Assembly: GCA_002320815.1 (NCBI GenBank)
Contig: DCLA01000006.1
Span: forward strand, 131,318-195,317
Direction: 5' to 3'
Source: Myxococcales bacterium UBA1660
Lineage (GTDB): Bacteria; Myxococcota_A; Polyangia; Polyangiales; Houyiibacteriaceae
DNA: 64,000 bases
A model generated the notes under the pieces. The model was given only the letters and a program-made list of their open reading frames with translations, did no database searches and had not been told where the DNA came from. The position numbers and the translations under genes were made by a program. Positions 37,214 through 44,930 of the stretch are shown piece by piece. The first letter of the stretch is position 1; each line of letters starts with the position of its first letter.

Positions 37214-37963
37214 TCAGCGGGTGAGCTGTCGGCGCCGGAGGCGGATGAGCTCCACCAGCGCCCGCGCGATGACCGCGGGCCGGGCCCCACTCTGTCGGCC
37301 GTGCTCCCGGGGCCGATGGACCACCGGCGCCTCGGCGATGGGGTAGCCGAGCCGCCGCGCCTCGGCGAGGATCTCCGCGTCGATGGCCGCGCCGCGGCTG
37401 GAGAGCGGGGTCGCCGCGAGGAGCTCCCGGGGAAAGAGCTTGAAGGCGCAGTTCACGTCGCGGACCCCGAGGCCCAGGGTCACGTTGGCCAGCGCCGACC
37501 AGCTCCGGCCGTTGAGGCTCCGGAGCAGCGAGTCCCGGCGCGGATGCCGGTAGCCGGCGAGGACGGTGTTGGCGCCGCGGCCCGCGCCGACGAAACGCTC
37601 GAGCTGGGCGAGATCGAACTGGCCGTCTCCGTCGGTGTAGAAGACCTGCGCGTAGCGGGCGTTCCGGAAGCCGCTGCGCAACGCCGCGCCGTAGCCCTGA
37701 TTCTGAGGGTGGGTCACCAGCCGGATGGTGTCGTCCGCGTCCATCAGGCCCCGCACCCGGTCTCCGGTCCCGTCCCGGCTCCCGTCGTCGACGACCACCA
37801 CCTCCCAGCGGCCCGCGACCGCGGCGCCGGCCGCGCAGGCGGCGCGCACCACGGACTCCACGTTCTCCGCCTCGTCGTGACAAGGGAGGACGATGGACAA
37901 CTCCCCGAGCGCAGGCGGCCTCGGCATCGCGCGGTGATAGCCGAAGCCGGGGGTGTCCGCCAT
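37214..37963 (-). CDS. Glycosyltransferase family 2, dolichol-phosphate mannosyltransferase-like
   Basis: 249 aa, soluble, with no membrane helices, so not a full DPM1/GtrB. The GT-A fold shows LSIVLPCHDEAENVESVV (UDP/GDP-sugar binding), VVVDDGSRDGTGD, the DXD-like TDGDGQFD, and NCAFKLFPRELL. It probably transfers a sugar from a nucleotide donor to a polyprenyl phosphate, which would supply the polytopic GT-C enzymes encoded further right. Start at ATG 37963; an ATG at 37927 (MPRPP) is an alternative. No Shine-Dalgarno is visible for either. It is convergent with the diguanylate cyclase and divergent from the next gene. Confidence 0.87.
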   Translation of the reverse strand: MADTPGFGYHRAMPRPPALGELSIVLPCHDEAENVESVVRAACAAGAAVAGRWEVVVVDDGSRDGTGDRVRGLMDADDTIRLVTHPQNQGYGAALRSGFRNARYAQVFYTDGDGQFDLAQLERFVGAGRGANTVLAGYRHPRRDSLLRSLNGRSWSALANVTLGLGVRDVNCAFKLFPRELLAATPLSSRGAAIDAEILAEARRLGYPIAEAPVVHRPREHGRQSGARPAVIARALVELIRLRRRQLTR

Positions 37964-37998
37964 GGGAGCGCCCCCCGGGACCGGACGGCGAAAGCGGG

Positions 37999-38026
37999 TT
38001 GGACTTCCCAGGGGGTGTACTAGGGT
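37999..38026 (+). promoter_or_regulatory. Candidate leaderless promoter of the gene at 38033
   Basis: TTGGAC (37999-38004), a 16-base spacer, then TAGGGT (38021-38026), and the GTG 6 bases later. Spacer and hexamers are imperfect, but the distance to the start is the same as in six other genes. Confidence 0.4.
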
Positions 38027-38032
38027 GCGCGC

Positions 38033-39808
38033 GTGTCGCGCCGTGCGTCCCAGCGGAGGCTCCGAAGCCCGACCGTCGCCACCGCGGTGCCCGGCCGGGG
38101 GCGTCGGCTCGCGGCCGCTGCGCTCTTCGCCGCCGTCGCGCTCTACGTCTTCCCGTACTACCCGATCCTCAGCAACCCCAACGAGGACGTGCGGCTCTAC
38201 ATGACCGCGGCCCTCGTGGACGAGGGCACCTACGAGATCTCGGCCATCCGGCGACGCTGGGGCTGGACCAACGACGCCGCCTGCGTGGACACCGGCGACG
38301 ATGGGTCGCTCGTCCCCTGCGAGGGCCCGATGCGACAGCACACCCCGGAGGGCGACGGCCGCCGCTACTTCAGCGTGAAGGCGCCCCTGGCGAGCTGGCT
38401 GGGGGTCCCGGGCTACGCGCTCTACCGCTGGGTGAAGGGCGACGCGGAGCCCGAGCTGGTCGAGGCCCTCTGGTGGACCCGGGTGAGCGCCTCGGTCCTC
38501 CCGATGCTCTTTTTCTTCTACTTCTTCCACGGATTCCTCGGTCGGCTCACCCGCAGCCCCATCATCCGCGACGCGGTGTACGTGGCGACGGCGCTGGGTT
38601 CGGTGCTCCTGGGATACGCGCTGCTCTTCGTCAGTCATTCCCAGAGCGCGGCGACGGCCTTCGGGGCGTTCATGATCCTCGCCGCCGCGCGGCGGACCCC
38701 AGCGAGGAGACCCGGGCACGGTTTGGCCTTCCTCGCCGGGCTCCTGGCGGCCAGCACGACGGCGCTGGAGTACCCGTGCGTCCTGGTGACGGCGCTGCTC
38801 TGCCTGCAGAGCCTCTTCGCGCTCCACTGGTCGCGGTGGATCGCCTTCGGGCTCGGCGCGTTGCTGCCGACGCTGATGGTGATGCACTTCCAGGACGCCG
38901 CCTTCGGCAGCGCGCTCTCCCCGGGCCACCTCTTCGTGGAGAACCCCGCGTTCCGGACCATCCACGAGGGCGGCTTCTTCGGCATGGGCGAGCTCCAGAG
39001 CGCCGCGGCGTGGAAGCTGCTCTTCCATCCGCGTCTCGGGCTCTTCGCGCTCACTCCCCTCTTCGCCTTCGCGTTTCTCGGGGTCGTGCCCGCGTTCCGG
39101 CGCCCCGGGCAGCGGCTGGAGGCCGCCGTCGGCACCGCCATCGTGGTCGCGATGTACCTGGCGGTGATCTTCCTGGCGAACTGGGACGGCGGCTGGGTCA
39201 TCGGGCCCCGCTACCTCATGGTGATCTTCCCCTTCGTCGCCTGCGGCGCGGCGATCGGGCTGGACTCCATCGCCAGCGATAGCGCCCGGGCCCGTCGCGT
39301 CGCGCACGCGCTCGCCCTGGGGACGGCGGCGGCGTCCTTGGTGCTCTCGGGGTTCCTCTCCCTCTACTATCCGCACCTCCCGCCGGAGCTGGACTGGCCG
39401 CTGGCGCACCTCTTCGGACTGCTCGTCGCCCACGACTTCGCCCCCTACACGGCGCTCCATCCCCTCGACGTGCACGGCTCGGCCAGCATGGTGCCGGTGG
39501 CGCTCGTGTTCACGCTGGCCCTGCTCTGGGCGAGCCATCGCCAGCTGCGCTCGCTGGCGCTCGCGCTCCCCGTCGCGGCCGCGCTGATCGCGGCCCATGT
39601 CCTACCCGCGGGCGCCCCGGAGCCCGCCGAGCGCGCGGCGGTCGGCTTCGTCACCGAGCATTGGAGCCCGGCGGGGCACGACCTGGCCGCGCAGCTCGAT
39701 CGCGCGGGCGACCCGGCGTCATTGCATCGTCGCGTGGACGTCCTCCGGGAAGAAGGGCGCGACGCGGAGGCGGCGCGGCTCGAGCGTCGCCTCCAGGGTC
39801 CAAGGTGA
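38033..39808 (+). CDS. Polytopic membrane protein, GT-C glycosyltransferase-like
   Basis: 591 aa with about 11 membrane segments. After the first helix comes an acidic loop (PNEDVRLYMTAALVDEGTYE), at the place where GT-C enzymes carry their catalytic acid. The large loop (around residues 60-125) has PCEGPMRQHTPEGDG and YFSVKAPLASWLGVPG. It is consistent with GT39/PMT-like enzymes using polyprenyl-linked sugars at the outer face of the membrane. The last 60 residues are helical and cytoplasmic, with several glutamates and arginines. The GTG start follows a TANNNT element. Donor and acceptor unknown. Confidence 0.78.
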   Translation: MSRRASQRRLRSPTVATAVPGRGRRLAAAALFAAVALYVFPYYPILSNPNEDVRLYMTAALVDEGTYEISAIRRRWGWTNDAACVDTGDDGSLVPCEGPMRQHTPEGDGRRYFSVKAPLASWLGVPGYALYRWVKGDAEPELVEALWWTRVSASVLPMLFFFYFFHGFLGRLTRSPIIRDAVYVATALGSVLLGYALLFVSHSQSAATAFGAFMILAAARRTPARRPGHGLAFLAGLLAASTTALEYPCVLVTALLCLQSLFALHWSRWIAFGLGALLPTLMVMHFQDAAFGSALSPGHLFVENPAFRTIHEGGFFGMGELQSAAAWKLLFHPRLGLFALTPLFAFAFLGVVPAFRRPGQRLEAAVGTAIVVAMYLAVIFLANWDGGWVIGPRYLMVIFPFVACGAAIGLDSIASDSARARRVAHALALGTAAASLVLSGFLSLYYPHLPPELDWPLAHLFGLLVAHDFAPYTALHPLDVHGSASMVPVALVFTLALLWASHRQLRSLALALPVAAALIAAHVLPAGAPEPAERAAVGFVTEHWSPAGHDLAAQLDRAGDPASLHRRVDVLREEGRDAEAARLERRLQGPR

Positions 39809-39826
39809 GGGGACCGCTCGGTCCCC
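39809..39826. terminator. Compact bidirectional hairpin
   Basis: GGGGACCG (39809-39816) and CGGTCCCC (39819-39826) flank CT, so the effective loop is four bases with a 7-bp stem. It starts right after the TGA of the membrane protein and 14 bases before the convergent Cys-rich gene. Confidence 0.6.
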
Positions 39827-39839
39827 CCACCCGCCGACC

Positions 39840-40946
39840 TCAACGCGGCATGAAGATGACCGAGCAGGAGCCCCTGGTACAGGACTCCAGGCGACCGCAG
39901 ACCTCGCCGCACGCGCCACAGTTCTGCTCGTCGGTCTGCAGGTCGACGCACTCGCCGCCGCAGTTGGTCTGACCCAGGCGACAGAGGATGGCGACGCAGG
40001 TCCCGGCGCGGCAGCTCTGGCCCGCGGAGCAGGCGTTGTCGCACGCGCCGCAGTGCTGGTTGTTGGTGTCCGTGTTCACGCACTCGCGGCCGCAGGTGGT
40101 GAGCTCGCAAGAGGCGACGCAGGAGCCGAGGCTACAGGTCTGACCCGCGCGACACGCCGCGCCACAGCTTCCGCAGTTCGCCGAATCGGTCGCCAGGTTC
40201 ACGCACTCGCCGTCGCAGTAGGTCAGCCGGCCGAGGCACGAGGGGACACCGCAGGTTCCCGCCTCGCACACCTCACCCCGTCCGCAGCGGTTCCCGCAGC
40301 GGCCGCAGTTGGCGTTGTCGGCGGTGGTGTCGGTGCAGAGACCGCCACAGGACGTCTCACCGGCGGCGCAGTCTTCCTGACAGATCCCCTCGGTGCAGAC
40401 CTCGCCCGCGCCGCACTCCACCCCGCAGTCGCCGCAGTTCGACGGGTCCGAGTCGGTCGGAACACAGGTGTCGCCGCAGAGCGTGCCGCCCCCGGGGCAT
40501 CCGCAGGTGCCCTCGACGCAGGACTCGCCGGCCGCGCAGGCGGTGCCGCACGCACCGCAGTCGTTGGTGGAGATCGCGACGTCCACGCACGCTCCGTCAC
40601 AGGCCACGAGGCCTTCGGCGCAGGCTTCGCCGCACGCGCCGTCGTTGCAGACCTGACCGTCGGTGCAGGCCTCGCCGCACGCGCCGCAGTTGGCCGCGTC
40701 CTCGCGCAGGCTCACGCAGACACCGCTGCAGGTGACCTCGCCAGCGGCGCACATGAAGACGCCCATGTCGCTTTCGCTGCCCGAGTCGACGCCACCGCCA
40801 TCGGAGGAGCCCAGGTCGGGATCCGCGGTGGTGTCTTCGGCGTCGTCGTCGCCGCATCCCGCGGTGAACACGAGCGCGCCGCCGAGCATGGTGAGAAGGA
40901 TCCCTCGGCGCAGCGCGCCACCGGTACGAGTTTCGTCGTATGACAT
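39840..40946 (-). CDS. Cys-rich repeat lipoprotein
   Basis: 368 aa. ATG at 40946 follows a good promoter. The signal peptide ends in a lipobox at about VFTAGC, then an acidic Asp/Gly/Ser linker. Seven repeats of the form NCGxCGxxCxxGxxCxxGxC, with connecting segments of the type TNCGGxCVD, occur from about residue 65 to the end. These match the myxobacterial Cys-rich repeat families. Each unit should form several disulfides, so the protein is probably an elongated stiff surface stalk or a metal-binding coat. No enzymatic motif. Confidence 0.88.
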   Translation of the reverse strand: MSYDETRTGGALRRGILLTMLGGALVFTAGCGDDDAEDTTADPDLGSSDGGGVDSGSESDMGVFMCAAGEVTCSGVCVSLREDAANCGACGEACTDGQVCNDGACGEACAEGLVACDGACVDVAISTNDCGACGTACAAGESCVEGTCGCPGGGTLCGDTCVPTDSDPSNCGDCGVECGAGEVCTEGICQEDCAAGETSCGGLCTDTTADNANCGRCGNRCGRGEVCEAGTCGVPSCLGRLTYCDGECVNLATDSANCGSCGAACRAGQTCSLGSCVASCELTTCGRECVNTDTNNQHCGACDNACSAGQSCRAGTCVAILCRLGQTNCGGECVDLQTDEQNCGACGEVCGRLESCTRGSCSVIFMPR

Positions 40947-40952
40947 TGCTCG

Positions 40953-40982
40953 AAGGTAACCGAAGTCTCTTACCCCGCTCAA
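40953..40982 (-). promoter_or_regulatory. Leaderless promoter of the Cys-rich repeat gene
   Basis: Minus strand: TTGAGC (40982-40977), 18-base spacer, TACCTT (40958-40953), then exactly 6 bases to the ATG at 40946. Same geometry as the promoter at 10897-10926. Confidence 0.6.
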
Positions 40983-40990
40983 GGGGGCGT

Positions 40991-42403
40991 TCACCAGGGC
41001 CCGGCCGCGCCCAGCGCGACGGCCACCGCGAGCTGAGCCACCACCAACGCGGCCGCCTCCTCCGCCGCCCACCGGCGGGCCATCGCCGCTGCCACGGCGA
41101 AGAGCGGGACCAGGAAGATCCAGAGCCGCGCCACCTCGTTGGTGCCACTGACTGCCGTCGTGATCGCCAGCATCCCGAGCGCCCAGACCCCGACCCCGCG
41201 GCCGTCGCGCGCCCCGCCGAGCGCGCCGCCGAAGACCGTGAACAGGAGCGGGGCGCCCAGCCAGAGCGCGAACTCCAGAGGAGCGACCGCGCGCCAGAGC
41301 GTGGTGGGCACGCCGGCCTTCCACTCACGATGGTAGGCCATCGCGCCCAGGAAGCGCCGCTGCGGGTCGAAGCGCAGGAACACCATCAAGAGCGCCGCCG
41401 TGGCGACGAAGGCAAGGGCCGCCCAGGCGACCCCCTCGACGCCGTGAAAGGGCCGCGCGTCCCGCCGCGCCGCCCGCCAGCGCAGACCGAGGGCCGCCAG
41501 CGTGGCCACACCGAGGGGCAGGAGGGAGAAGGAGGTGTAGAGCCCCAGCGCGAAGAGCGTGCCTCCCGCGAGCCCGAGGACCAGCCGGCGCGCCGAGCTC
41601 CGAGTCTGGGCCGCCTGGACGACGGCGGCCATCGCCGCCGTGCCCACGAGCGGATAGAGGGCCCCGTCCAGGTGGTGCGAGATCAGGAGCACCGTGGGGG
41701 TGGTCGCGGTCAGGATGCCCGCCAGCCGCGCTTGGCCGTGCCGGGCGCCCATGGCGCGCGCCAACGCCAGCGCGAGGGGCGCGAGCAAGGCGGTCAGGAG
41801 GGGCAAGAGCCAGAGCGCGAGGGCGGCTCCGGCGGCGTGGCCCCGGGCCCGGGTCGCCCGGGCCCGGCGGACCAGCTCTCGCTGCAGCGGGAGCGAGGCG
41901 ACCCGCTCGCCGAGTCGATCCAGCGCGAAGTAGAAGGCGAGCGCCCCCGGCGGCTTCGACGGGGGGAAGTGACCGAGCTCGTCGCGCTCCACCCGCGCGT
42001 CGTACGTCTGCAGCACGCTCAGCGCGTCGCTCTCCCGGTGAGCCACGGCGAGGAACTCTCCGTGGCCGCCGTAGAGCCGGGTCCAGAACTTCTCCAGGCC
42101 GTCGGCGCTCGATCCCAGGGCAGCGGCCTGGAGCGCGACCGACCCGAGCGTCAGGAGCGCGACGGCCACCCCGGCTCGTCGGGCCCGCCAGACGAACGTG
42201 AACGAGGCCAGGGCGAGCGCGCCACCGGCGGCCGCCCAGGTGGTGAATCCGAGCCCCGGGTGGGTCGGCCGGTAGAACCACCCGGGGATCGCGGTCAATC
42301 CGGGATAGCCCGCGGCGGCGTAGGCAGCCGCCGCGGCCCCGAGGGCGAGCAATCCCAGCGGGAGAGCGCTCCGCTTCAGACCGGGCGGCGCGCGTAGAGC
42401 CAC
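40991..42403 (-). CDS. Polytopic membrane protein, GT39-like
   Basis: 470 aa with about 10 membrane segments. GTG at 42403 overlaps the preceding methyltransferase by 28 bases, so the two are translationally coupled. Loop sequences YGGHGEFLAVAHRESDALSV and, later, HFPPSKPPGALAFYFALD are typical of the first periplasmic loop and the following PP-rich segment of mannosyltransferase-like GT-C proteins. Acceptor unknown. Its stop is 45 bases from the Cys-rich gene's start, but that gene has its own promoter. Confidence 0.75.
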   Translation of the reverse strand: MALRAPPGLKRSALPLGLLALGAAAAAYAAAGYPGLTAIPGWFYRPTHPGLGFTTWAAAGGALALASFTFVWRARRAGVAVALLTLGSVALQAAALGSSADGLEKFWTRLYGGHGEFLAVAHRESDALSVLQTYDARVERDELGHFPPSKPPGALAFYFALDRLGERVASLPLQRELVRRARATRARGHAAGAALALWLLPLLTALLAPLALALARAMGARHGQARLAGILTATTPTVLLISHHLDGALYPLVGTAAMAAVVQAAQTRSSARRLVLGLAGGTLFALGLYTSFSLLPLGVATLAALGLRWRAARRDARPFHGVEGVAWAALAFVATAALLMVFLRFDPQRRFLGAMAYHREWKAGVPTTLWRAVAPLEFALWLGAPLLFTVFGGALGGARDGRGVGVWALGMLAITTAVSGTNEVARLWIFLVPLFAVAAAMARRWAAEEAAALVVAQLAVAVALGAAGPW

Positions 42404-43128
42404 GTCGAGAGTCCGTGCAGGCTCACCCGCCGCCGTGCCGCGAAGAGCGAGAGCCGCTCCTCGAGCTCCAGGACCCGGGTCACGAGACGCGCGCTGGTCT
42501 CGCTCCCGGCCCACCGGAGATCGCTGTGCTCCGGCTCCGCCTCGGACCCGCGGAGCCGCGAACCGGCGAGCTGGAGCGCACGCACCGGGAGCAGGGAGTG
42601 GAAGAGTCCGGAGGCGGCCTGCACCTCGAGACCACTGCGCTCGGCGAGCGCGACGAGCTGCTCGGGTCGGTAGCGCCGGTAGTGACCGAGGAACTCGTCG
42701 TGCTTGCTGAAGAGCGCAGGCCAGGCCGGCACGCTCAAGAGCGCGCCGCCGCCCGGGGCCAGACGCCGCTCCACCAGACCGGCGAGAAATTCTCGGTCGT
42801 CGTCGACGTGTTCGAGTACATCGAGCAGCATCAGCGTATCGAAGGTGCCGGTCGGTTCGTCCCGAACCCGATCCACGACCGTGGCCCCCACCTGCTGGCG
42901 CCCCACATCCTCCTCCGAGTAATGAACGTCCCAACACACGATGCGCTCCGGGCGGCGGGAAGCAGCGACCGAGCTGGCGACGAAGCCGTCGCCCGAGCCC
43001 ACGTCGAGGACCGTCCGGGCCGTGGGGGCCCAGTGCTCGAGGACCGACCCGACGTACGAGGCTCGCGCCCGTTCCCATGGGTGCCGCACCCACGACTCGC
43101 CCATCGAGCCCCGCTCTCTCAGGTCCAT
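42376..43128 (-). CDS. SAM-dependent methyltransferase (class I)
   Basis: 250 aa. The Rossmann-fold SAM site is VLDVGSGDGFVASSV near residue 40, followed by the acidic residue of strand 2 in VCWDVHYSEED. LMLLDVLEHVDDDREFL is the post-motif typical of the UbiE/Methyltransf_11 clan. The C-terminal 80 residues are less conserved and contain a hydrophobic stretch (SGLFHSLLPVRALQLAG). It is probably a glycan or lipid-linked sugar methylase, given its coupling to a GT-C-like membrane protein, but the substrate is unknown. ATG start. Confidence 0.87.
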   Translation of the reverse strand: MDLRERGSMGESWVRHPWERARASYVGSVLEHWAPTARTVLDVGSGDGFVASSVAASRRPERIVCWDVHYSEEDVGRQQVGATVVDRVRDEPTGTFDTLMLLDVLEHVDDDREFLAGLVERRLAPGGGALLSVPAWPALFSKHDEFLGHYRRYRPEQLVALAERSGLEVQAASGLFHSLLPVRALQLAGSRLRGSEAEPEHSDLRWAGSETSARLVTRVLELEERLSLFAARRRVSLHGLSTWLYARRPV

Positions 43129-43184
43129 GACGGGCCCGTAGCAAGCCGGCGTGGCCCTGGCCAGTCGTCTCCCCGCGCCCCGTC

Positions 43185-44930
43185 ATGAGAGCCCCGGCCC
43201 GAGTCGCCGGGATCGCGCTCGCGTTCGCGACGCTGATCTGGCTGCCTGCCTTCCTGGCCCCGCGAGCCACCGGGTTCGGGGATTGGCAGATGATCCACCA
43301 CAACCTGGAGGCGGCGCTGGCCGCGATCCGCGCGGGCGACCTGCCGCTCTGGGACCCCTTCCACTGCGGCGGCGTGACGAGCTGGGGAAACCCGGAGAGT
43401 CAGCACTTCGCGCCCTGGGTCCTCCTCGCCGCGCTGGCGCTGGGGTCCACCCTGGCCACCAAGGTCCTCCTCGTCGCGCATACGGCCTTGGGTGCAGCCG
43501 GCGCGTTCCGCTACGCCCGCCTCCGCCACGGGCTCGGCCCGGCCGCGAGCGCGCTCGTGGGCGGCGCCTGGGCCGCGTCGGGGTTCTTCTCGTGGCAGAT
43601 GGCGGGCGGCCACTTCACCTTCGCGCCCTACTACCTCTTCCCCTGGCTCCTCCTCGCCTGGCGGCGGAGCCTCGAGGAGCTCCGCGCGGTGCCCGCGGTC
43701 GTGGTCCTCCTGGTGGCCATCGTGCTCGAGGGCGGGACCTACCCCTTCCCGCACGCGCTCCTCGCGCTGGCCCTGGACACCCTGATCGCGCTCGCGGGCC
43801 GCCCCGGCCAGGAGCCCCGCGCGGTGACCCGTCCGCGCTCGAGCACGGTCGCCTGGAACGGAGCCATCGCCGTCGGCCTGGTCGTCCTGCTCACCGCGGT
43901 CCGCTGGCTGCCCATCGCCGAGACCCTGACCCGCTTCCCCCGCACCGTCACCAGCACCGACGCCCCCGCGGCGATGGATCTGATGAAGGCGTGGGTGCTC
44001 AGCGAGAGCGAGTGGCGCGCGCCGGGGCGTCTGTACGTGTGGCCCGAGTACTGCGCCTACCTCGGGTGGCCGGTGGTCGGCCTGGCCGCCGTGGGGACCG
44101 TCCGCGCGCTACGCGCCCATCGCACCGCCCTGGTCGGGCTGGCCATCTTCTTCGTCCTCGCCATGGGCGCCTTCCACCCTTGGGCCCCCTGGTCGCTGCT
44201 GCATCGGCTCCCCCTGTACGACTCGCTCCGGGTGCCCTCCCGGCTCCAGGTGCTGCTGACCTTCTACGTCGCCCTCCTGGCGGGGATCGGTCTCGACGCG
44301 ATCAACCGGGGCGCCACCCGGGCCCTCGGCCAGCGCGACTGGTGGGAGGGCACCGCTTGGGGGATCGTCGTCTTCGCGCTTGCGCCCCTGGTGGTCTTCA
44401 ACCTGGGCAACAACGACCGCTGGGACGGTGCGCCCGTGGAGAGCGCGGGGCCGGCCGCCCCGCGATTCCACCTCGAGGCCACCCCCGACTACCACGCCCG
44501 CTACGCCCTCCTGCCTCGGCAGAACAAGGGCACCCGCAGCTGCTACGTCGGCGCGATGGACTGGGACGTGGCGCCCGGGCTCTGGAACGGCGACCGACCC
44601 CAGGCCCGGGTGGCCGACGGCGAGCTCCGCGGCGTCTGGCGGACCCCGAACCACATCCATCTCGACGTGAGCCTGCCCGAACCCGGCCGGGTGCTCCTCG
44701 ACCAGAACCACGACCCCGACTGGCAGGCGACCACCGGCACGCTCACGGACGAGCGCGGGCTCCTGGCCCTCGATCTCCCCGGGGGAGACCACTCGGTGAC
44801 GGTCTCCTATCGCCCCTGGACGCTTCCCTGGGCCGCCGGCTCCTTCGTGCTCGGTCTGGTCGGCCTCCTGGCCCTGGCCTGGCGCACCAGACGCACGGCG
44901 GGGCCTGTGCTATCTGGGCGCCTCCCATGA
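43185..44930 (+). CDS. Polytopic membrane protein, YfhO-like
   Basis: 581 aa with about 10 membrane segments and a C-terminal soluble region (about 430-545) before one last helix. The first loop is typical: GDWQMIHHNLEAALAAIRAGDLPLWDPFHCGG, then PESQHFAPW, a pattern seen in YfhO and related glycan-modifying GT-C-like proteins. The C-terminal beta domain ends with the pattern LLALDLPGGDHSVTVSYRPW, which resembles the end of YfhO. It probably acts at the outer face of the inner membrane. Its TGA overlaps the next ATG (ATGA), so it is co-translated with the following GT-C. Confidence 0.75.
   Translation: MRAPARVAGIALAFATLIWLPAFLAPRATGFGDWQMIHHNLEAALAAIRAGDLPLWDPFHCGGVTSWGNPESQHFAPWVLLAALALGSTLATKVLLVAHTALGAAGAFRYARLRHGLGPAASALVGGAWAASGFFSWQMAGGHFTFAPYYLFPWLLLAWRRSLEELRAVPAVVVLLVAIVLEGGTYPFPHALLALALDTLIALAGRPGQEPRAVTRPRSSTVAWNGAIAVGLVVLLTAVRWLPIAETLTRFPRTVTSTDAPAAMDLMKAWVLSESEWRAPGRLYVWPEYCAYLGWPVVGLAAVGTVRALRAHRTALVGLAIFFVLAMGAFHPWAPWSLLHRLPLYDSLRVPSRLQVLLTFYVALLAGIGLDAINRGATRALGQRDWWEGTAWGIVVFALAPLVVFNLGNNDRWDGAPVESAGPAAPRFHLEATPDYHARYALLPRQNKGTRSCYVGAMDWDVAPGLWNGDRPQARVADGELRGVWRTPNHIHLDVSLPEPGRVLLDQNHDPDWQATTGTLTDERGLLALDLPGGDHSVTVSYRPWTLPWAAGSFVLGLVGLLALAWRTRRTAGPVLSGRLP

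Noticed and set aside
39840..40946. A repeat array that might be CRISPR
   Set aside because: The periodicity is a coding repeat (Cys-rich motif) with divergent nucleotides, without conserved direct repeats and unique spacers.
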